This document shows positions 18,384 through 27,011 of a DNA stretch of 64,000 bases, one piece after another (positions within the stretch are counted from its first letter, which is position 1; every line of letters starts with the position of its first letter). Below the pieces are notes generated by a model. It searched no databases. It was not told where the DNA came from and saw only the letters and a program-made list of their open reading frames with translations. Source of the stretch: Campylobacterota bacterium. GTDB lineage: Bacteria; Campylobacterota; Campylobacteria; Campylobacterales; Sulfurimonadaceae. The stretch spans positions 95,032 through 159,031 of the forward strand of contig JBFMGG010000004.1 of NCBI GenBank assembly GCA_040752835.1. Reading direction: 5' to 3'. Both the position numbers and the translations under genes were made by a program.

Positions 18384-19348
18384 GAAATACCTGCCTCCAC
18401 AAGAGTGTGAAGGTGCAGCGCACCCTCAATTTTACCGGCTTTGTCGGTGACGACCAGCAACTGGATTTTTTTGGACTCGATCAAGACGAGGGCGTCGCTG
18501 GCCAGCATCGTCGCATCGTCGATTATCAACGGGTGCTTGGTCGCATACGCCGACGCCGGAGCATCAAGCGAGAACGATTCGTTCATCAAGGCGCGGCGGA
18601 TATCGCCGTCACTGAGAAGCCCCGAGAGTTTCCCTTGCGCATCGCGCAGCATAACCGTCCCCAAACGTCCCTCGCTCAGAGCCAAAATAGCTTCTTTGAG
18701 CGGCGTGTCTTCCTCGACGATCGGAAGGTTTTCCGTCCGCATCAAATCGGAAACTTTGACAAACAACCGTTTGCCCAGCGAACCACCGGGATGGAACGAA
18801 GCAAAATCCTCTTTTTGAAAATTGCGCGCCTTCATCAGGCAGACCGCCAGCGCATCCCCCATCGCAAGCGTCAATGTCGTCGAAGAGGTAGGGGCCGCAT
18901 CCAGCGGACAGGCTTCCTTGCTGACATTGATATTGATCACGACGTCGCTGTATCGCCCCAACGTCGAACCGCTATTGCGGGTCATCCCGATAAGGGGGAT
19001 ATCGAACCGCTTGATGTGGGGGAGGATCGAGCTGAGCTCTTCGCTCTCGCCGCTGTAACTGATGGCGAGTACGGCGTCTTCTTTCCCGATCATCCCCAGA
19101 TCGCCGTGAAGCGCTTCGGTAGGGTGGAGGAAAAAGCTCGGCGTTCCGGTCGAGGCGAACGTCGCCGCGATCTTTGCCCCGATCAGTCCCGATTTTCCGA
19201 CACCGGTGATGATCAGCTTCCCTTTGCATCCAAGGATAATCTCTACGGCGCGTTCGATCTCTTCACCCATCCGTTCCGTTGCCTCACGGAGCATGGCGGC
19301 TTCGATTTCAAGTGTGTTTTTGGCTATTGCGATATAATCGTTGTTCAT
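18380..19348 (-). CDS. kdsD: Arabinose-5-phosphate isomerase (KdsD/KpsF)
   Basis: Converts ribulose-5-phosphate to arabinose-5-phosphate, the first step to Kdo for LPS. The 322-residue protein has an N-terminal SIS domain (ITGVGKSGLIGAKIAATFASTGTP, HGDLGMI, SYSGESEE) and two C-terminal CBS domains from about residue 205. It is first in the operon kdsD-rsuA/rluB-yjbQ-rarA. A -10 element sits exactly 7 bases upstream of the ATG, so the mRNA may be leaderless. Confidence 0.93.
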   Translation of the reverse strand: MNNDYIAIAKNTLEIEAAMLREATERMGEEIERAVEIILGCKGKLIITGVGKSGLIGAKIAATFASTGTPSFFLHPTEALHGDLGMIGKEDAVLAISYSGESEELSSILPHIKRFDIPLIGMTRNSGSTLGRYSDVVININVSKEACPLDAAPTSSTTLTLAMGDALAVCLMKARNFQKEDFASFHPGGSLGKRLFVKVSDLMRTENLPIVEEDTPLKEAILALSEGRLGTVMLRDAQGKLSGLLSDGDIRRALMNESFSLDAPASAYATKHPLIIDDATMLASDALVLIESKKIQLLVVTDKAGKIEGALHLHTLVEAGIS

Positions 19349-19355
19349 AAAAATA

Positions 19356-19361
19356 ATTATA
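19356..19361 (-). promoter_or_regulatory. -10 element 7 bases from the kdsD start (leaderless-type)
   Basis: On the minus strand GGCTATAAT is followed by seven bases (TATTTTT) and then the ATG of kdsD, so the expected transcription start coincides with the A of the start codon. There is no room for a ribosome binding site. Confidence 0.5.
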
Positions 19362-19392
19362 GCCGAATAACCTTATTAATTCAGGGCCGACC

Positions 19393-20784
19393 ATGCGCAA
19401 TCTCTATCTTGAAGTCAATTCGCTCGATCAGCGCGGCGTTTCCAAATACGCCCTTTCCGAAGAAATCATGATGGAACACGCCGCTGCGGGGATCAATACC
19501 CAAATCCGCAGCCGTTTTCCCCGAGGCTCCTCCGTATTGATCGCCTGCGGCAGCGGCAACAACGGTGCCGATGGTCTGGCGCTCGCCCGTCTGCTGGCGG
19601 GGGATTACCGTATCAGCGTCCATCTTCCTTTCGGGGCAAGCTCGCCGCTTGCGCAGCGCCAACGCGAACGGCTCGAAGCGATGGGGTACCGACACTCCCC
19701 CATCGAGGGGCCCTACAACGTCGTCGTCGATGCCCTTTTCGGCAGCGGGCTCTCGCGGGCGCTTGGGCCGACCGCGATCGAAGTGATGGAAAAGCTCAAC
19801 GCCCTGGAAGGCTTCAAAATCGCCTGCGACATCCCCAGCGGCCTTTATCCTTCGGGCACCCCCGACCGTTACACTTTCCGCGCCGACCTCACCCTCACGA
19901 TGGGCGCCCTCAAACGCTCCCTCTACAGCGACGCGGCCAAAGAGGTATGCGGGGAGATCCTCACCTGCGATCTGGGAATCGGACGCTCGTTTTACGAAAT
20001 CCCATCGGCATGGCAGCTCCTCGAAGAATCCGATCTCGCTCTGCCGATACGGACCCGCGCTTCGGCACACAAGGGCAGCTACGGCCATCTCGCCGTCGTC
20101 TGCGGCGAAAAAACGGGGGCGGCCGTCATCGCCGGTTCGGCGGCCCTGCGCTTCGGAACGGGTCTGGTAAGCCTCATCAGCAACGAAAACGTCACCATCC
20201 CGTACGAACTGATGCAGAGTCATTCCGTCCCTTCCGCCTCGACCGCCATTGCGATGGGAATGGGGCTTGGATGCGAATTCGACGACGGCGAACTCGCAAC
20301 GTTCCTGAACAATGAACTGCCGATGGTGCTCGACGCCGATATTTTTTATCACCCGCTCCTTCCCGGAGTGCTGAAGCGGAACAACCTCGTCCTGACCCCT
20401 CACCCGAAAGAATTTACCCAGATACTGCGTGTCACGGGATTGGCCGACATCGACGTCGGCGAACTCCAAAACGACCGGTTCGGTTATGCCTCCGCCTTTT
20501 GCGCGGCCTATCCCGAAGCGGTCCTCGTTCTCAAAGGATCGAATGTCATCATCGGTCGAAAGGATCGTTTCTTCATCAATCCCCACGGAACCGTCGCGTT
20601 GGCCAAAGGGGGAAGCGGGGATGTCCTCGGCGGACTCATCGGCGCATTGCTCGCCCAAGGGGTGGACCCCCTCGATGCCGCCATACAGGGTTCGCTCGCC
20701 CACACCCTTGCAGCCAAAGGATTCGAAGGGCATAATTACGCTCTCACTCCGTTTGACCTGATAGAAAGAATAGCCCGTTTATGA
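19393..20784 (+). CDS. nnr: Bifunctional NAD(P)H-hydrate epimerase / ADP-dependent dehydratase
   Basis: Repairs hydrated NAD(P)H. The 463-residue fusion has a YjeF-N epimerase domain (about 1-205, with IACGSGNNGADGLALAR and VVDALFGSGL) and a ribokinase-like dehydratase domain (about 215-463). The latter has AHKGSYGHLAV, LTPHPKEF and the catalytic GGSGDVLGG near residue 410. The fusion is common in bacteria. It is divergent from kdsD with a short shared gap. Its stop overlaps the purN ATG. Confidence 0.93.
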   Translation: MRNLYLEVNSLDQRGVSKYALSEEIMMEHAAAGINTQIRSRFPRGSSVLIACGSGNNGADGLALARLLAGDYRISVHLPFGASSPLAQRQRERLEAMGYRHSPIEGPYNVVVDALFGSGLSRALGPTAIEVMEKLNALEGFKIACDIPSGLYPSGTPDRYTFRADLTLTMGALKRSLYSDAAKEVCGEILTCDLGIGRSFYEIPSAWQLLEESDLALPIRTRASAHKGSYGHLAVVCGEKTGAAVIAGSAALRFGTGLVSLISNENVTIPYELMQSHSVPSASTAIAMGMGLGCEFDDGELATFLNNELPMVLDADIFYHPLLPGVLKRNNLVLTPHPKEFTQILRVTGLADIDVGELQNDRFGYASAFCAAYPEAVLVLKGSNVIIGRKDRFFINPHGTVALAKGGSGDVLGGLIGALLAQGVDPLDAAIQGSLAHTLAAKGFEGHNYALTPFDLIERIARL

Positions 20785-21338
20785 AAAAAATCGTTGCCCT
20801 CTTCAGCGGCGAGGGGACCAACCTCGCCAACCTGATCGACAAACTCCACCTTAAACACTGCGCCATCGTCGCCGCCATCACCAACAACCCCGAAGCCGCT
20901 GGAATTGCCAAAGCCCGCGCCGCCGGAATCCCGGTCGACGTACTCGATCACCGCGACTTCGAGAGCCGCGAAAGCTATGACACGGCACTGGTGAAACTGA
21001 TCGGTGAATATCAGCCCGACCTGGTCGTTTTGTGCGGCTTTATGCGGATTCTCACCCCCGCATTCACCTCGCAGGTCCGCTCCATCAACCTCCATCCATC
21101 ACTCCTTCCCGCATTCAAAGGCTCCCGTGCGATCGAACGGAGTTTCGAAAGCGACGAAAACGTATGCGGGGTGAGCGTTCACTGGGTTACCGACGAACTC
21201 GACGGAGGAGAGGTGATCATGCAAAAAAGCTTCATCAAAAGCGCGGACGAAACGCTCGAGAGCTTCACCGCCAAAATCCGCGCCATCGAACACGACATCC
21301 TCCCCTTAAGCGTCATCGCCTTGCTCAAGGAAGCATAG
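20781..21338 (+). CDS. purN: Phosphoribosylglycinamide formyltransferase
   Basis: Third step of purine synthesis using formyl-tetrahydrofolate. The 185-residue protein has [13 protein letters not shown] (phosphate loop), [10 protein letters not shown], and the catalytic signature [13 protein letters not shown]. It ends with the Asp-containing [13 protein letters not shown]. The length is normal. It is coupled to nnr by an ATGA overlap. Confidence 0.94.
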   Translation: MKKIVALFSGEGTNLANLIDKLHLKHCAIVAAITNNPEAAGIAKARAAGIPVDVLDHRDFESRESYDTALVKLIGEYQPDLVVLCGFMRILTPAFTSQVRSINLHPSLLPAFKGSRAIERSFESDENVCGVSVHWVTDELDGGEVIMQKSFIKSADETLESFTAKIRAIEHDILPLSVIALLKEA

Positions 21339-21396
21339 AATTCCTAAGAGTTTCTATGTTATAAGTCCCACATTAAACTCCCAAGGAGCCATCTTT

Positions 21397-22173
21397 ATGC
21401 ATACTCTGCAAATCGGAAAGTACACTCTCGGCAGCCGTCTCATCGTCGGCAGCGGCAAATACGATTCATTCGAAACCACCAAAGCGGCGACGCTCGCCAG
21501 CGGATCGGAGCTCATCACCGTAGCGGTACGGCGTCTTAACATCACCAACCCGAACGAACCGAACCTCCGCGACACGTTTGCGGGGACAAACGTGAAATTT
21601 CTCCCCAATTCCGCGGGATGTACGACCGCCGAAGAGGCGATTACCCTTTTTCGCCTCACGCGCGAAGCGACCGGCATCGACCTCATCAAGCTCGAGGTGA
21701 TTGGGGATACCCAAAAAACCCTCTACCCCGACGTCCTTGAGACGATCAAAGCGTGTGAAGTGTTGGCGAAAGACGGCTTTACGATCATGGCGTACACGTC
21801 TGATGATCCGATCATGGCACGCCGCCTCGAAGACGCGGGAGCCCATGCGATCATGCCGCTGGCCGCACCGATCGGTTCAGGCCTCGGGGTGCAAAACCGC
21901 TATAACATCGTGTTTGTCCGCGAAGCGGTCAAAGTCCCCGTCATCGTCGATGCGGGAATCGGATGCGCTTCGGATGCGGCGGCGGCGATGGAGCTGGGAG
22001 CGGACGGGATTTTGACCAATACGGCGATCGCGCAGGCGAAAGATCCGATCGCGATGGCCGAGGCGATGAAACACGCCGTCATCGCGGGGAGACTCAGCTA
22101 TATGGCCGGTCGGATTCCGAAACGGCCGTACGCGACGGCATCCTCACCCGTAGACGGGATGATCCAGTTTTAA
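21397..22173 (+). CDS. thiG: Thiazole synthase
   Basis: Builds the thiazole phosphate of thiamine with ThiS. The 258-residue TIM barrel keeps [10 protein letters not shown], the Schiff-base lysine in LIKLEVIGD (about residue 98), [17 protein letters not shown] and [13 protein letters not shown]. An AAGGAG site precedes the ATG. No thiS, thiH or TPP riboswitch is adjacent, so the rest of the pathway lies elsewhere. It is followed by a hairpin-rich intergenic element. Confidence 0.95.
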   Translation: MHTLQIGKYTLGSRLIVGSGKYDSFETTKAATLASGSELITVAVRRLNITNPNEPNLRDTFAGTNVKFLPNSAGCTTAEEAITLFRLTREATGIDLIKLEVIGDTQKTLYPDVLETIKACEVLAKDGFTIMAYTSDDPIMARRLEDAGAHAIMPLAAPIGSGLGVQNRYNIVFVREAVKVPVIVDAGIGCASDAAAAMELGADGILTNTAIAQAKDPIAMAEAMKHAVIAGRLSYMAGRIPKRPYATASSPVDGMIQF

Positions 22174-22177
22174 TGCT

Positions 22178-22461
22178 CTATACTTTTCTTTTTCATAAGA
22201 AAAGTATCAAAAGAAAATCGCCCTCACACCAAGTCGCTTAACCAGCCGCTTTTGCACTGCTGCAACGCGGCTTGGCTCTGGGTGTGGTGTGAGGGCAGAA
22301 AGTATTTGATGGAATGATTTTCGCATTCGCGAAAATAGATAACAAAACCCCCACGATCCAATACCTAGAGCCGCTCCGTTGGCAGCAGTGCCGAGAGGAA
22401 CGAGCGTTCTTGGATCGCGGTATGCTCTTTTGGTACTTTTCTCGCTAAAGAGAAAAGTACA
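22178..22461. repeat. Hairpin-rich intergenic element with terminal inverted repeats
   Basis: The whole thiG-MFS gap is folded sequence. Left hairpin ATACTTTTCTT/AAGAAAAGTAT (22180-22190/22197-22207) and right hairpin GTACTTTTCTC/GAGAAAAGTAC (22433-22443/22450-22460) are also inverted copies of each other, each flanked on its inner side by a CAAAAGA-like tail. Between them lie an 11-bp stem GCCCTCACACC/GGTGTGAGGGC (22220-22230/22286-22296) with an inner AGCCGC/GCGGCT stem, ATTTTCGC/GCGAAAAT (22317-22336), and CGATCCAA/TTGGATCG (22354-22361/22410-22417). It resembles a small non-autonomous palindromic repeat. No coding frame fits. Confidence 0.6.
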
Positions 22462-23691
22462 TTACGCTTCTATATAATCCAGATCCTCATGAAACGTTTC
22501 CCGCGTGTAGTACAGGGCGATCAACGCGATCGCAAACGTCACCCCTCCGACCACCGCCGCCGATCCCAGAACCCCCATGCTCTCTTTGAGGAGCATGAAA
22601 CTCGACGTGATGGGGACGACCGAACCGCGGACGAAATTGGGAACCGTCGTCGCAACGGTCGCACGGATATTGGTCCCGAACTGCTCGGCCGCCATCGTGA
22701 TGAACAGTGCCCAGTAGCCGCAGAAAACCCCCAGCCAGAACGCCGCCACGTAAAACGCCTCGGCACTTGCCCCAGAGAGGGTGAAATAATACACCACGCT
22801 CGCCACCGAAAGGACCATAAAGACGGCATACGCCCGTTTCCGGCTTCGCATCCGCTGCGAGAGGTAACCGCTGGCGAGATCGCCGACGGAGAGGCCGATG
22901 TAGGTGTACATGAGCGCTGCCCCCGCGCTTACTTCACCCTGGATGGAGAGGGCGGTTGCGAATTCGGGAGAGAACATCACCAGTACCCCGACGACGTACC
23001 ACAGCGGCATTCCGATAACGATCGCTTTGAGGTATTTGGCAAAAAGCTTTTTATGGCTGAAAAGGGCGAAAAAGTGACCCCGTTTGACGTCGTCGCTTGC
23101 ATGGTGTTCGAACATCGCCGATTCACGGACGCGGAAGCGGAGGACGAGCAGCATGAACCCCAGTACCCCGCCGATGATGTAGGCGTTACGCCAGGCAAAA
23201 TGCTCGGCGACGATGTTGGCCGCGACTACTCCCAGAACTCCGAACGCCGCAATCGTCATCACCCCGTATCCACGGTACTCCTTGGGAAGGATTTCGGCGA
23301 CCAGCGTCACCCCCGCCCCCAGTTCTCCGGCCAACCCGATTCCCGCGATAAAACGCAAAATCGCGTACTGTTCGACGTTGGTGACAAACGCGTTGAGCAG
23401 ATTCGCCACCGAATAGAGGATGATCGAGGCAAACAGCACCGACAGGCGCCCCCGCTTGTCCCCCAGAACCCCCCAGAGGATCCCCCCGATCAGCATCCCC
23501 GCCATCTGGGCGTTGAGGATGATCGATCCCCAGTAGGTAATCCCCTCTTTGTCCAGCCCCAGCTCGGTGAGGCTCTCGACCCGGACGACGCCGAACAAAA
23601 TAAGGTCGTAGATATCGACGAAATACCCCATCGCGATGACGATGACGGGGAGCGTTAAAACCTGGCGTACCACCGAAAGCGACGACGACAT
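22462..23691 (-). CDS. MFS transporter, sugar/metabolite:H+ symporter type
   Basis: A 409-residue major facilitator with about 12 membrane segments. The start at 23691 (MSSSLSVVRQ) is chosen because AAGGA lies upstream and the codon overlaps the preceding stop (TGATG). The loop 2-3 signature GVLGDKRGRLSVLF and the later RFIAGIGLAGELGAGVTLVAEILPK match the metabolite/H+ symporter branch (ProP/ShiA-like). The substrate is unknown. It is co-transcribed with the amino acid permease upstream. Confidence 0.85.
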   Translation of the reverse strand: MSSSLSVVRQVLTLPVIVIAMGYFVDIYDLILFGVVRVESLTELGLDKEGITYWGSIILNAQMAGMLIGGILWGVLGDKRGRLSVLFASIILYSVANLLNAFVTNVEQYAILRFIAGIGLAGELGAGVTLVAEILPKEYRGYGVMTIAAFGVLGVVAANIVAEHFAWRNAYIIGGVLGFMLLVLRFRVRESAMFEHHASDDVKRGHFFALFSHKKLFAKYLKAIVIGMPLWYVVGVLVMFSPEFATALSIQGEVSAGAALMYTYIGLSVGDLASGYLSQRMRSRKRAYAVFMVLSVASVVYYFTLSGASAEAFYVAAFWLGVFCGYWALFITMAAEQFGTNIRATVATTVPNFVRGSVVPITSSFMLLKESMGVLGSAAVVGGVTFAIALIALYYTRETFHEDLDYIEA

Positions 23692-25064
23692 CAGAGTCCT
23701 TCCGTTTTTGAATTTTTCACGCTGTAAAACGCGTAGATCAGCATCCCGATGATCGACCATCCGATAAAGCGCAGCCACGTATCAAAAGGGAGCCCGGCCA
23801 TCATGAACACGATCAGGATAAAATTGAGCGGCATCAGGATTTTAAACGCGGGAATCCGGAAAGCGGGCTGTATCGTGTTCTGACGGCGAAGAACGATGAT
23901 CGCGACCGCGACCATCAGGTACGCGAACAGGGTTCCGATATTGACCAGCTCGGCAAGCGTTTTGAGCGGAACCAACCCCGCAAGGATACTCAGAAAAACC
24001 CCGCCGAGCAACGTCGCCTTGAAAGGGGTGTTGTATTTGGGATGAATCTCGCTGAGGCTTTTGGGGAGCAGGTTGTCCCGGGAGAGGGCGAACAAAATCC
24101 GTGTAAAGCCCAATCCCATGACGATCATCACGGTCGTAATCGTGATGACCGCTCCCAGCGCGATGACGTTGGCGGCAAAGGGCTCATTGACCCGGTAGAG
24201 GGCAAACGCCAGCGCATCGGGAACGTTGAGTTCCTGATACGGAACGATCGCGGTGAGGGTGAAACTGACGAGGATGAAAAACACCAGGCTCAACGCCAGC
24301 GAAAGAATCAGCCCCAGCGGAATGTTCCGTTCGGGGTTTTTGGTCTCTTCGGCAACGGTACTGATCGCGTCGAATCCCAGATAGGCGAAAATGAGCAATG
24401 CCGCGGCATGCCACACCCCTTCCCATCCGTATGGGAAAAAGTTCGTGAGGTTATTCCAGTCGACGTGCGGCAGCCCGACAAAGACGAAAACGGCCAGCAC
24501 GGTAAGTTTGATAAACACGATTGCCGTATTGACCCGAGCGCTCTCTTTGATCCCGATGGCGAGGAGAATGAAAATCGCCAGGATAATCCCAAACGCGCTG
24601 ATATCGATATAAGTTCCGTTTGCGGGATCATACGCCCCGCTGAGCGCTTTTGGGATCGCGACCCCGACGCTCTCTTCGAGAAACCGGCGCAGATACCCCG
24701 ACCATCCCGTCGCGACCGCCGCGGTGGCAACCCCGTATTCCAACAGGAGATTCCATCCCACAAACCACGCAAAAACCTCACCCAGCGATGCGAACGTAAA
24801 ACTGTACGCACTTCCCGCGACGGGAAATGCAGAACTGAGTTCCGCGTAAATCAGTGCCGTGATCCCGATCATCACCGCCCCCAGCAAAAACGACAGCACG
24901 ATCGCAGGACCCGCCATCGTCGCCGCCGCCTGACCGGTAATGACGAAAATACCCGCGCCGATCACCGCGCCGATGCCGATAAACGTAACGTCCATCAGGC
25001 CGAGGCGGCGCTGAAACTCCCCGCCGACCCCCGACATGTCTTTTTTCCGAAAATACTTTTTCAT
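23691..25064 (-). CDS. APC-family amino acid permease
   Basis: A 457-residue transporter with about 12 TM helices. The N-terminus has the APC signature GIGAVIGAGIFVITGQAA and a conserved PAGS-like segment SAFPVAGSAYSFTFASLGE. The helix order and RNIPLGLI loop match the cationic amino acid transporter branch. The substrate is not determinable. It is first gene of the pair; its stop overlaps the MFS start. Confidence 0.88.
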   Translation of the reverse strand: MKKYFRKKDMSGVGGEFQRRLGLMDVTFIGIGAVIGAGIFVITGQAAATMAGPAIVLSFLLGAVMIGITALIYAELSSAFPVAGSAYSFTFASLGEVFAWFVGWNLLLEYGVATAAVATGWSGYLRRFLEESVGVAIPKALSGAYDPANGTYIDISAFGIILAIFILLAIGIKESARVNTAIVFIKLTVLAVFVFVGLPHVDWNNLTNFFPYGWEGVWHAAALLIFAYLGFDAISTVAEETKNPERNIPLGLILSLALSLVFFILVSFTLTAIVPYQELNVPDALAFALYRVNEPFAANVIALGAVITITTVMIVMGLGFTRILFALSRDNLLPKSLSEIHPKYNTPFKATLLGGVFLSILAGLVPLKTLAELVNIGTLFAYLMVAVAIIVLRRQNTIQPAFRIPAFKILMPLNFILIVFMMAGLPFDTWLRFIGWSIIGMLIYAFYSVKNSKTEGL

Positions 25065-25218
25065 TCCCCTCTCACCCCTTCGTTGGAATTGTGCCTCTTA
25101 TGGCCCCTATACCGCGATAATAAGTCCCGATTATACATAAAGTTTGATGGCGTTTTCTTGTCCGCATTCCCCTTCCCCCTCCGTTTCCCGAAAAACATTA
25201 CCATTGTAAACACGTCTC

Positions 25219-25247
25219 TTGACAAGATTTTTTCTTTCCGATATAAT
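25219..25247 (+). promoter_or_regulatory. Consensus sigma-70 promoter of the tRNA cluster
   Basis: TTGACA (25219-25224), 17-base spacer, TATAAT (25242-25247). Both hexamers are perfect, unusual in this genome, where genes mostly show only a -10. It lies 45 bases upstream of tRNA-Pro. Confidence 0.88.
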
Positions 25248-25291
25248 TTCGCCTCACTAATTTAGCTCGCTTTTGAGTAAATTAGGAAGGT

Positions 25292-25369
25292 CGGGGCGTA
25301 GCTCAGTATGGTTAGAGTACTTGGTTTGGGACCAAGGGGCCGGAGGTTCGAGTCCTCTCGCCCCGACCA
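25292..25369 (+). tRNA. tRNA-Pro (TGG)
   Basis: The acceptor arms CGGGGCG and CGCCCCG pair fully, with discriminator A and encoded CCA. The anticodon loop contains TGG, and the T arm has GGTTCGAGTCC. First of five tRNAs in tandem. Confidence 0.95.
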
Positions 25370-25410
25370 CGTTTTTTTCTTTCCTGTATCATTCAAATAG
25401 ATTTTTTCAT

Positions 25411-25488
25411 GGTGGGTGTAGCTCAGTTGGTTAGAGCACCAGATTGTGGTCCTGGGGGTCGTGGGTTCAATTCCCATCATCCACCCCA
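25411..25488 (+). tRNA. tRNA-His (GTG)
   Basis: The acceptor GTGGGTG/CATCCAC is preceded by the extra G(-1) paired to C73 that is diagnostic of tRNA-His. The anticodon GTG sits in ATTGTGGT. CCA is encoded. Confidence 0.95.
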
Positions 25489-25535
25489 TGTTTCTGTTTG
25501 GATACCTTTTGATACGCGATGTTTTAGAAGGATGT

Positions 25536-25612
25536 GCGTCCGTAGCTCAATTGGATAGAGTAACGGACTTCGGATCCGTAGGTTATAGGTTCGAACCCTA
25601 TCGGGCGCACCA
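25536..25612 (+). tRNA. tRNA-Arg (TCG)
   Basis: The acceptor GCGTCCG pairs with CGGGCGC, with CCA encoded. The anticodon loop CTTCGGA gives TCG, reading CGN arginine codons. Confidence 0.93.
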
Positions 25613-25623
25613 TATAGTCTTTC

Positions 25624-25700
<77 letters not shown>

Positions 25701-25726
25701 CCTTAGACTTTTATACTGTATCGTGC

Positions 25727-25811
25727 GCGGACGTGGTGAAATTGGTAGACACGCCAGACTTAGGATCTGGTGCCTCACGGTGTGAAGGTTCAAGTCCTTT
25801 CGTCCGCACCA
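25727..25811 (+). tRNA. tRNA-Leu (TAG), island attachment site
   Basis: An 85-base class II tRNA. The acceptor GCGGACG pairs with CGTCCGC, the anticodon loop CTTAGGA gives TAG, there is a variable arm (GCCTCACGGTGT), and CCA is encoded. Its last 57 bases recur exactly at the right end of the island, so the island integrated here while keeping the tRNA intact. Confidence 0.95.
25755..25811 (+). repeat. attL core (57-bp repeat, 3' end of tRNA-Leu)
   Basis: From CAGACTTAGG in the anticodon stem-loop to the terminal CCA. Identical to 44417-44473; identity ends exactly at CCA on one side and within the anticodon stem on the other. Confidence 0.93.
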
Positions 25812-25872
25812 TGCCTTAAATAGGCACTTTTCAAGCTTTTTCTTCTTTTTTTTAAGAAATAAAAAAAATCAT

Positions 25873-25895
25873 TTTTTACTACATTTTTACTACAA
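25873..25895 (+). repeat. Tandem TTTTTACTACA repeat, candidate integrase arm site (left)
   Basis: Two adjacent copies, TTTTTACTACA and TTTTTACTACAA. The same tandem pair occurs at 44269-44292 near the right end, in the same orientation. Arm-type sites for tyrosine integrases are usually short direct repeats placed like this; the assignment is inference. Confidence 0.55.
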
Positions 25896-26063
25896 CCTCT
25901 ACTATTAGCTCAAACTTTTTTTCGCGTGATAATTTTATTTTTTCAACGAAGCTACCCATACTCCACTTTTCATGAAAAATATCGTAACAATATGAAACGT
26001 TTTGATACACTTTGATAGCCTATGAAAATTTATTAACATAGCTCTTTTTTTCAACTATGATTC

Positions 26064-26166
26064 CCCCGTTACGATTATTCAACGGGGTACCAAGTGTTTT
26101 ATCACTCCCAAGTGATGGAAGCCTCTCGGCTTCCCGTTGAGTAATTCAATTGGGACACTTGGTACC
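26064..26166 (+). other. Compact structured element, candidate non-coding RNA or DNA structure
   Basis: Within about 100 bases there are five perfect complementarities: CCCCGTT/AACGGGG (26064-26070/26081-26087), TCAACGGG/CCCGTTGA (26079-26086/26133-26140), GGTACCAAGTGT/ACACTTGGTACC (26086-26097/26155-26166), ATCACT/AGTGAT (26101-26106/26111-26116) and GGAAGCC/GGCTTCC (26117-26123/26128-26134). The first and second stems compete for the same AACGGG strand. The second and third cross like a pseudoknot. No reading frame explains it. Confidence 0.5.
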
Positions 26167-26381
26167 TGCGCCCTTACTCACAAATCCATTCCCATTGTTC
26201 AATATATGAAAGGCGTATCATCAAGCGTCTGGTGAAGTATATATTTTGATTGTGACCATCATAGTCTCTGCTCATAATGCAGTACCCGAAATATAGAAAA
26301 AAGAGTAGAAGTTGATGCGGCTGCGGCTGGCTCTCACAGGGAAACCAAAAGGGGGATCGATCACACGCGAAAAGTGGCGCT

Positions 26382-26702
26382 GTGGTAGATACTATGCTCT
26401 CTGCACCTTCTCATACCGACCTAAATCCAAGACTCTCACATAATGGACACGGAACAAACTGTACAGCACAACCGACAGTTGATGGTATGCTCTTGCCGAG
26501 CGTGAAAAAGGCGAAGAGGCTATTCGACGATCAATCGAAACGACGGAATTATAACGTAAATTTAGTTGGTGGAATTTCAAGTGCGGAGAAGTATGCCCAA
26601 TTTTTTGGGAGCTTTGAAGCCCCTAACTGCGTCATCTCCTCACTTCTCACTCTGGAATGTGATAAAGAAAGAAGAAAATCAGGGGCGAGGCAAACAGGAT
26701 GA
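26382..26702 (+). CDS. Doubtful ORF, 106 residues
   Basis: An open frame from a GTG with no ribosome binding site. The composition is unremarkable, there is no signal peptide or membrane segment, and I recognise no motif. It ends 10 bases before the convergent HTH gene. It may be a decayed gene or simply an open frame in the otherwise empty left end of the island. Confidence 0.2.
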   Translation: MVDTMLSAPSHTDLNPRLSHNGHGTNCTAQPTVDGMLLPSVKKAKRLFDDQSKRRNYNVNLVGGISSAEKYAQFFGSFEAPNCVISSLLTLECDKERRKSGARQTG

Positions 26703-26711
26703 AAATGATTT

Positions 26712-27011
26712 TTAGCGAAAATTATTTGAGACTATATCGTTCTCAATCTTTTCGCGATTATACAAGACCAAGCCGTTAATATAATGGTAGTGTATCCCCT
26801 CATGAAGCACTCCTTTATTTCTAAGTTGATATGTCCAGTTTTTACTGCGTCCAAAATATAAAGCCAGCTCAGTTTCAGTGAGCAAAGGTTTATTCAATCC
26901 ATTAGAAATGATAAGTTTTTCAGATAGCTCAATTGAGCTACCAATGAGTTGTACGACTTGGTCATGCAAAAGATCCACGGGAATCTTTCGTATGGTGTCA
27001 CCTAAGAACAC
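26712..27011 (-). CDS. Small HTH protein, excisionase/MerR-like
   Basis: A 99-residue protein. Residues of about 43-95 form a winged-helix module of the excisionase type: LLTETELALYFGRSKNWTYQLRNKG, then HYHYINGLVLYNREKIEND. The N-terminal 40 residues are helical. Such proteins act as recombination directionality factors or small regulators; its position near the left end of an integrated element suits an excisionase. The start is a GTG with weak support. Confidence 0.6.
   Translation of the reverse strand: MFLGDTIRKIPVDLLHDQVVQLIGSSIELSEKLIISNGLNKPLLTETELALYFGRSKNWTYQLRNKGVLHEGIHYHYINGLVLYNREKIENDIVSNNFR

Larger units (their letters stand above)
25812..26381. other. Non-coding left end of the island
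   Basis: No convincing gene. A short TGCCT/AGGCA hairpin with a CTTTT tail (25812-25830) may end the tRNA transcript. It is followed by poly-T/poly-A tracts, the tandem TTTTTACTACA repeat (25873-25895), and the structured block at 26064-26166. The rest, including the GC-richer stretch from about 26300, shows nothing I can assign. Confidence 0.6.

Noticed and set aside
21339-21396. TPP riboswitch before thiG.
   Set aside because: The leader is under 60 bases and lacks the conserved thi-box sequence.
26077-26142. Possible integron attC site: ATTCAAC (26077-26083) and GTTGAGT (26136-26142) match the R-box consensus.
   Set aside because: The inner L boxes do not pair in the required way, no IntI-type integrase or cassette array is present, and the degenerate 7-mers occur by chance.
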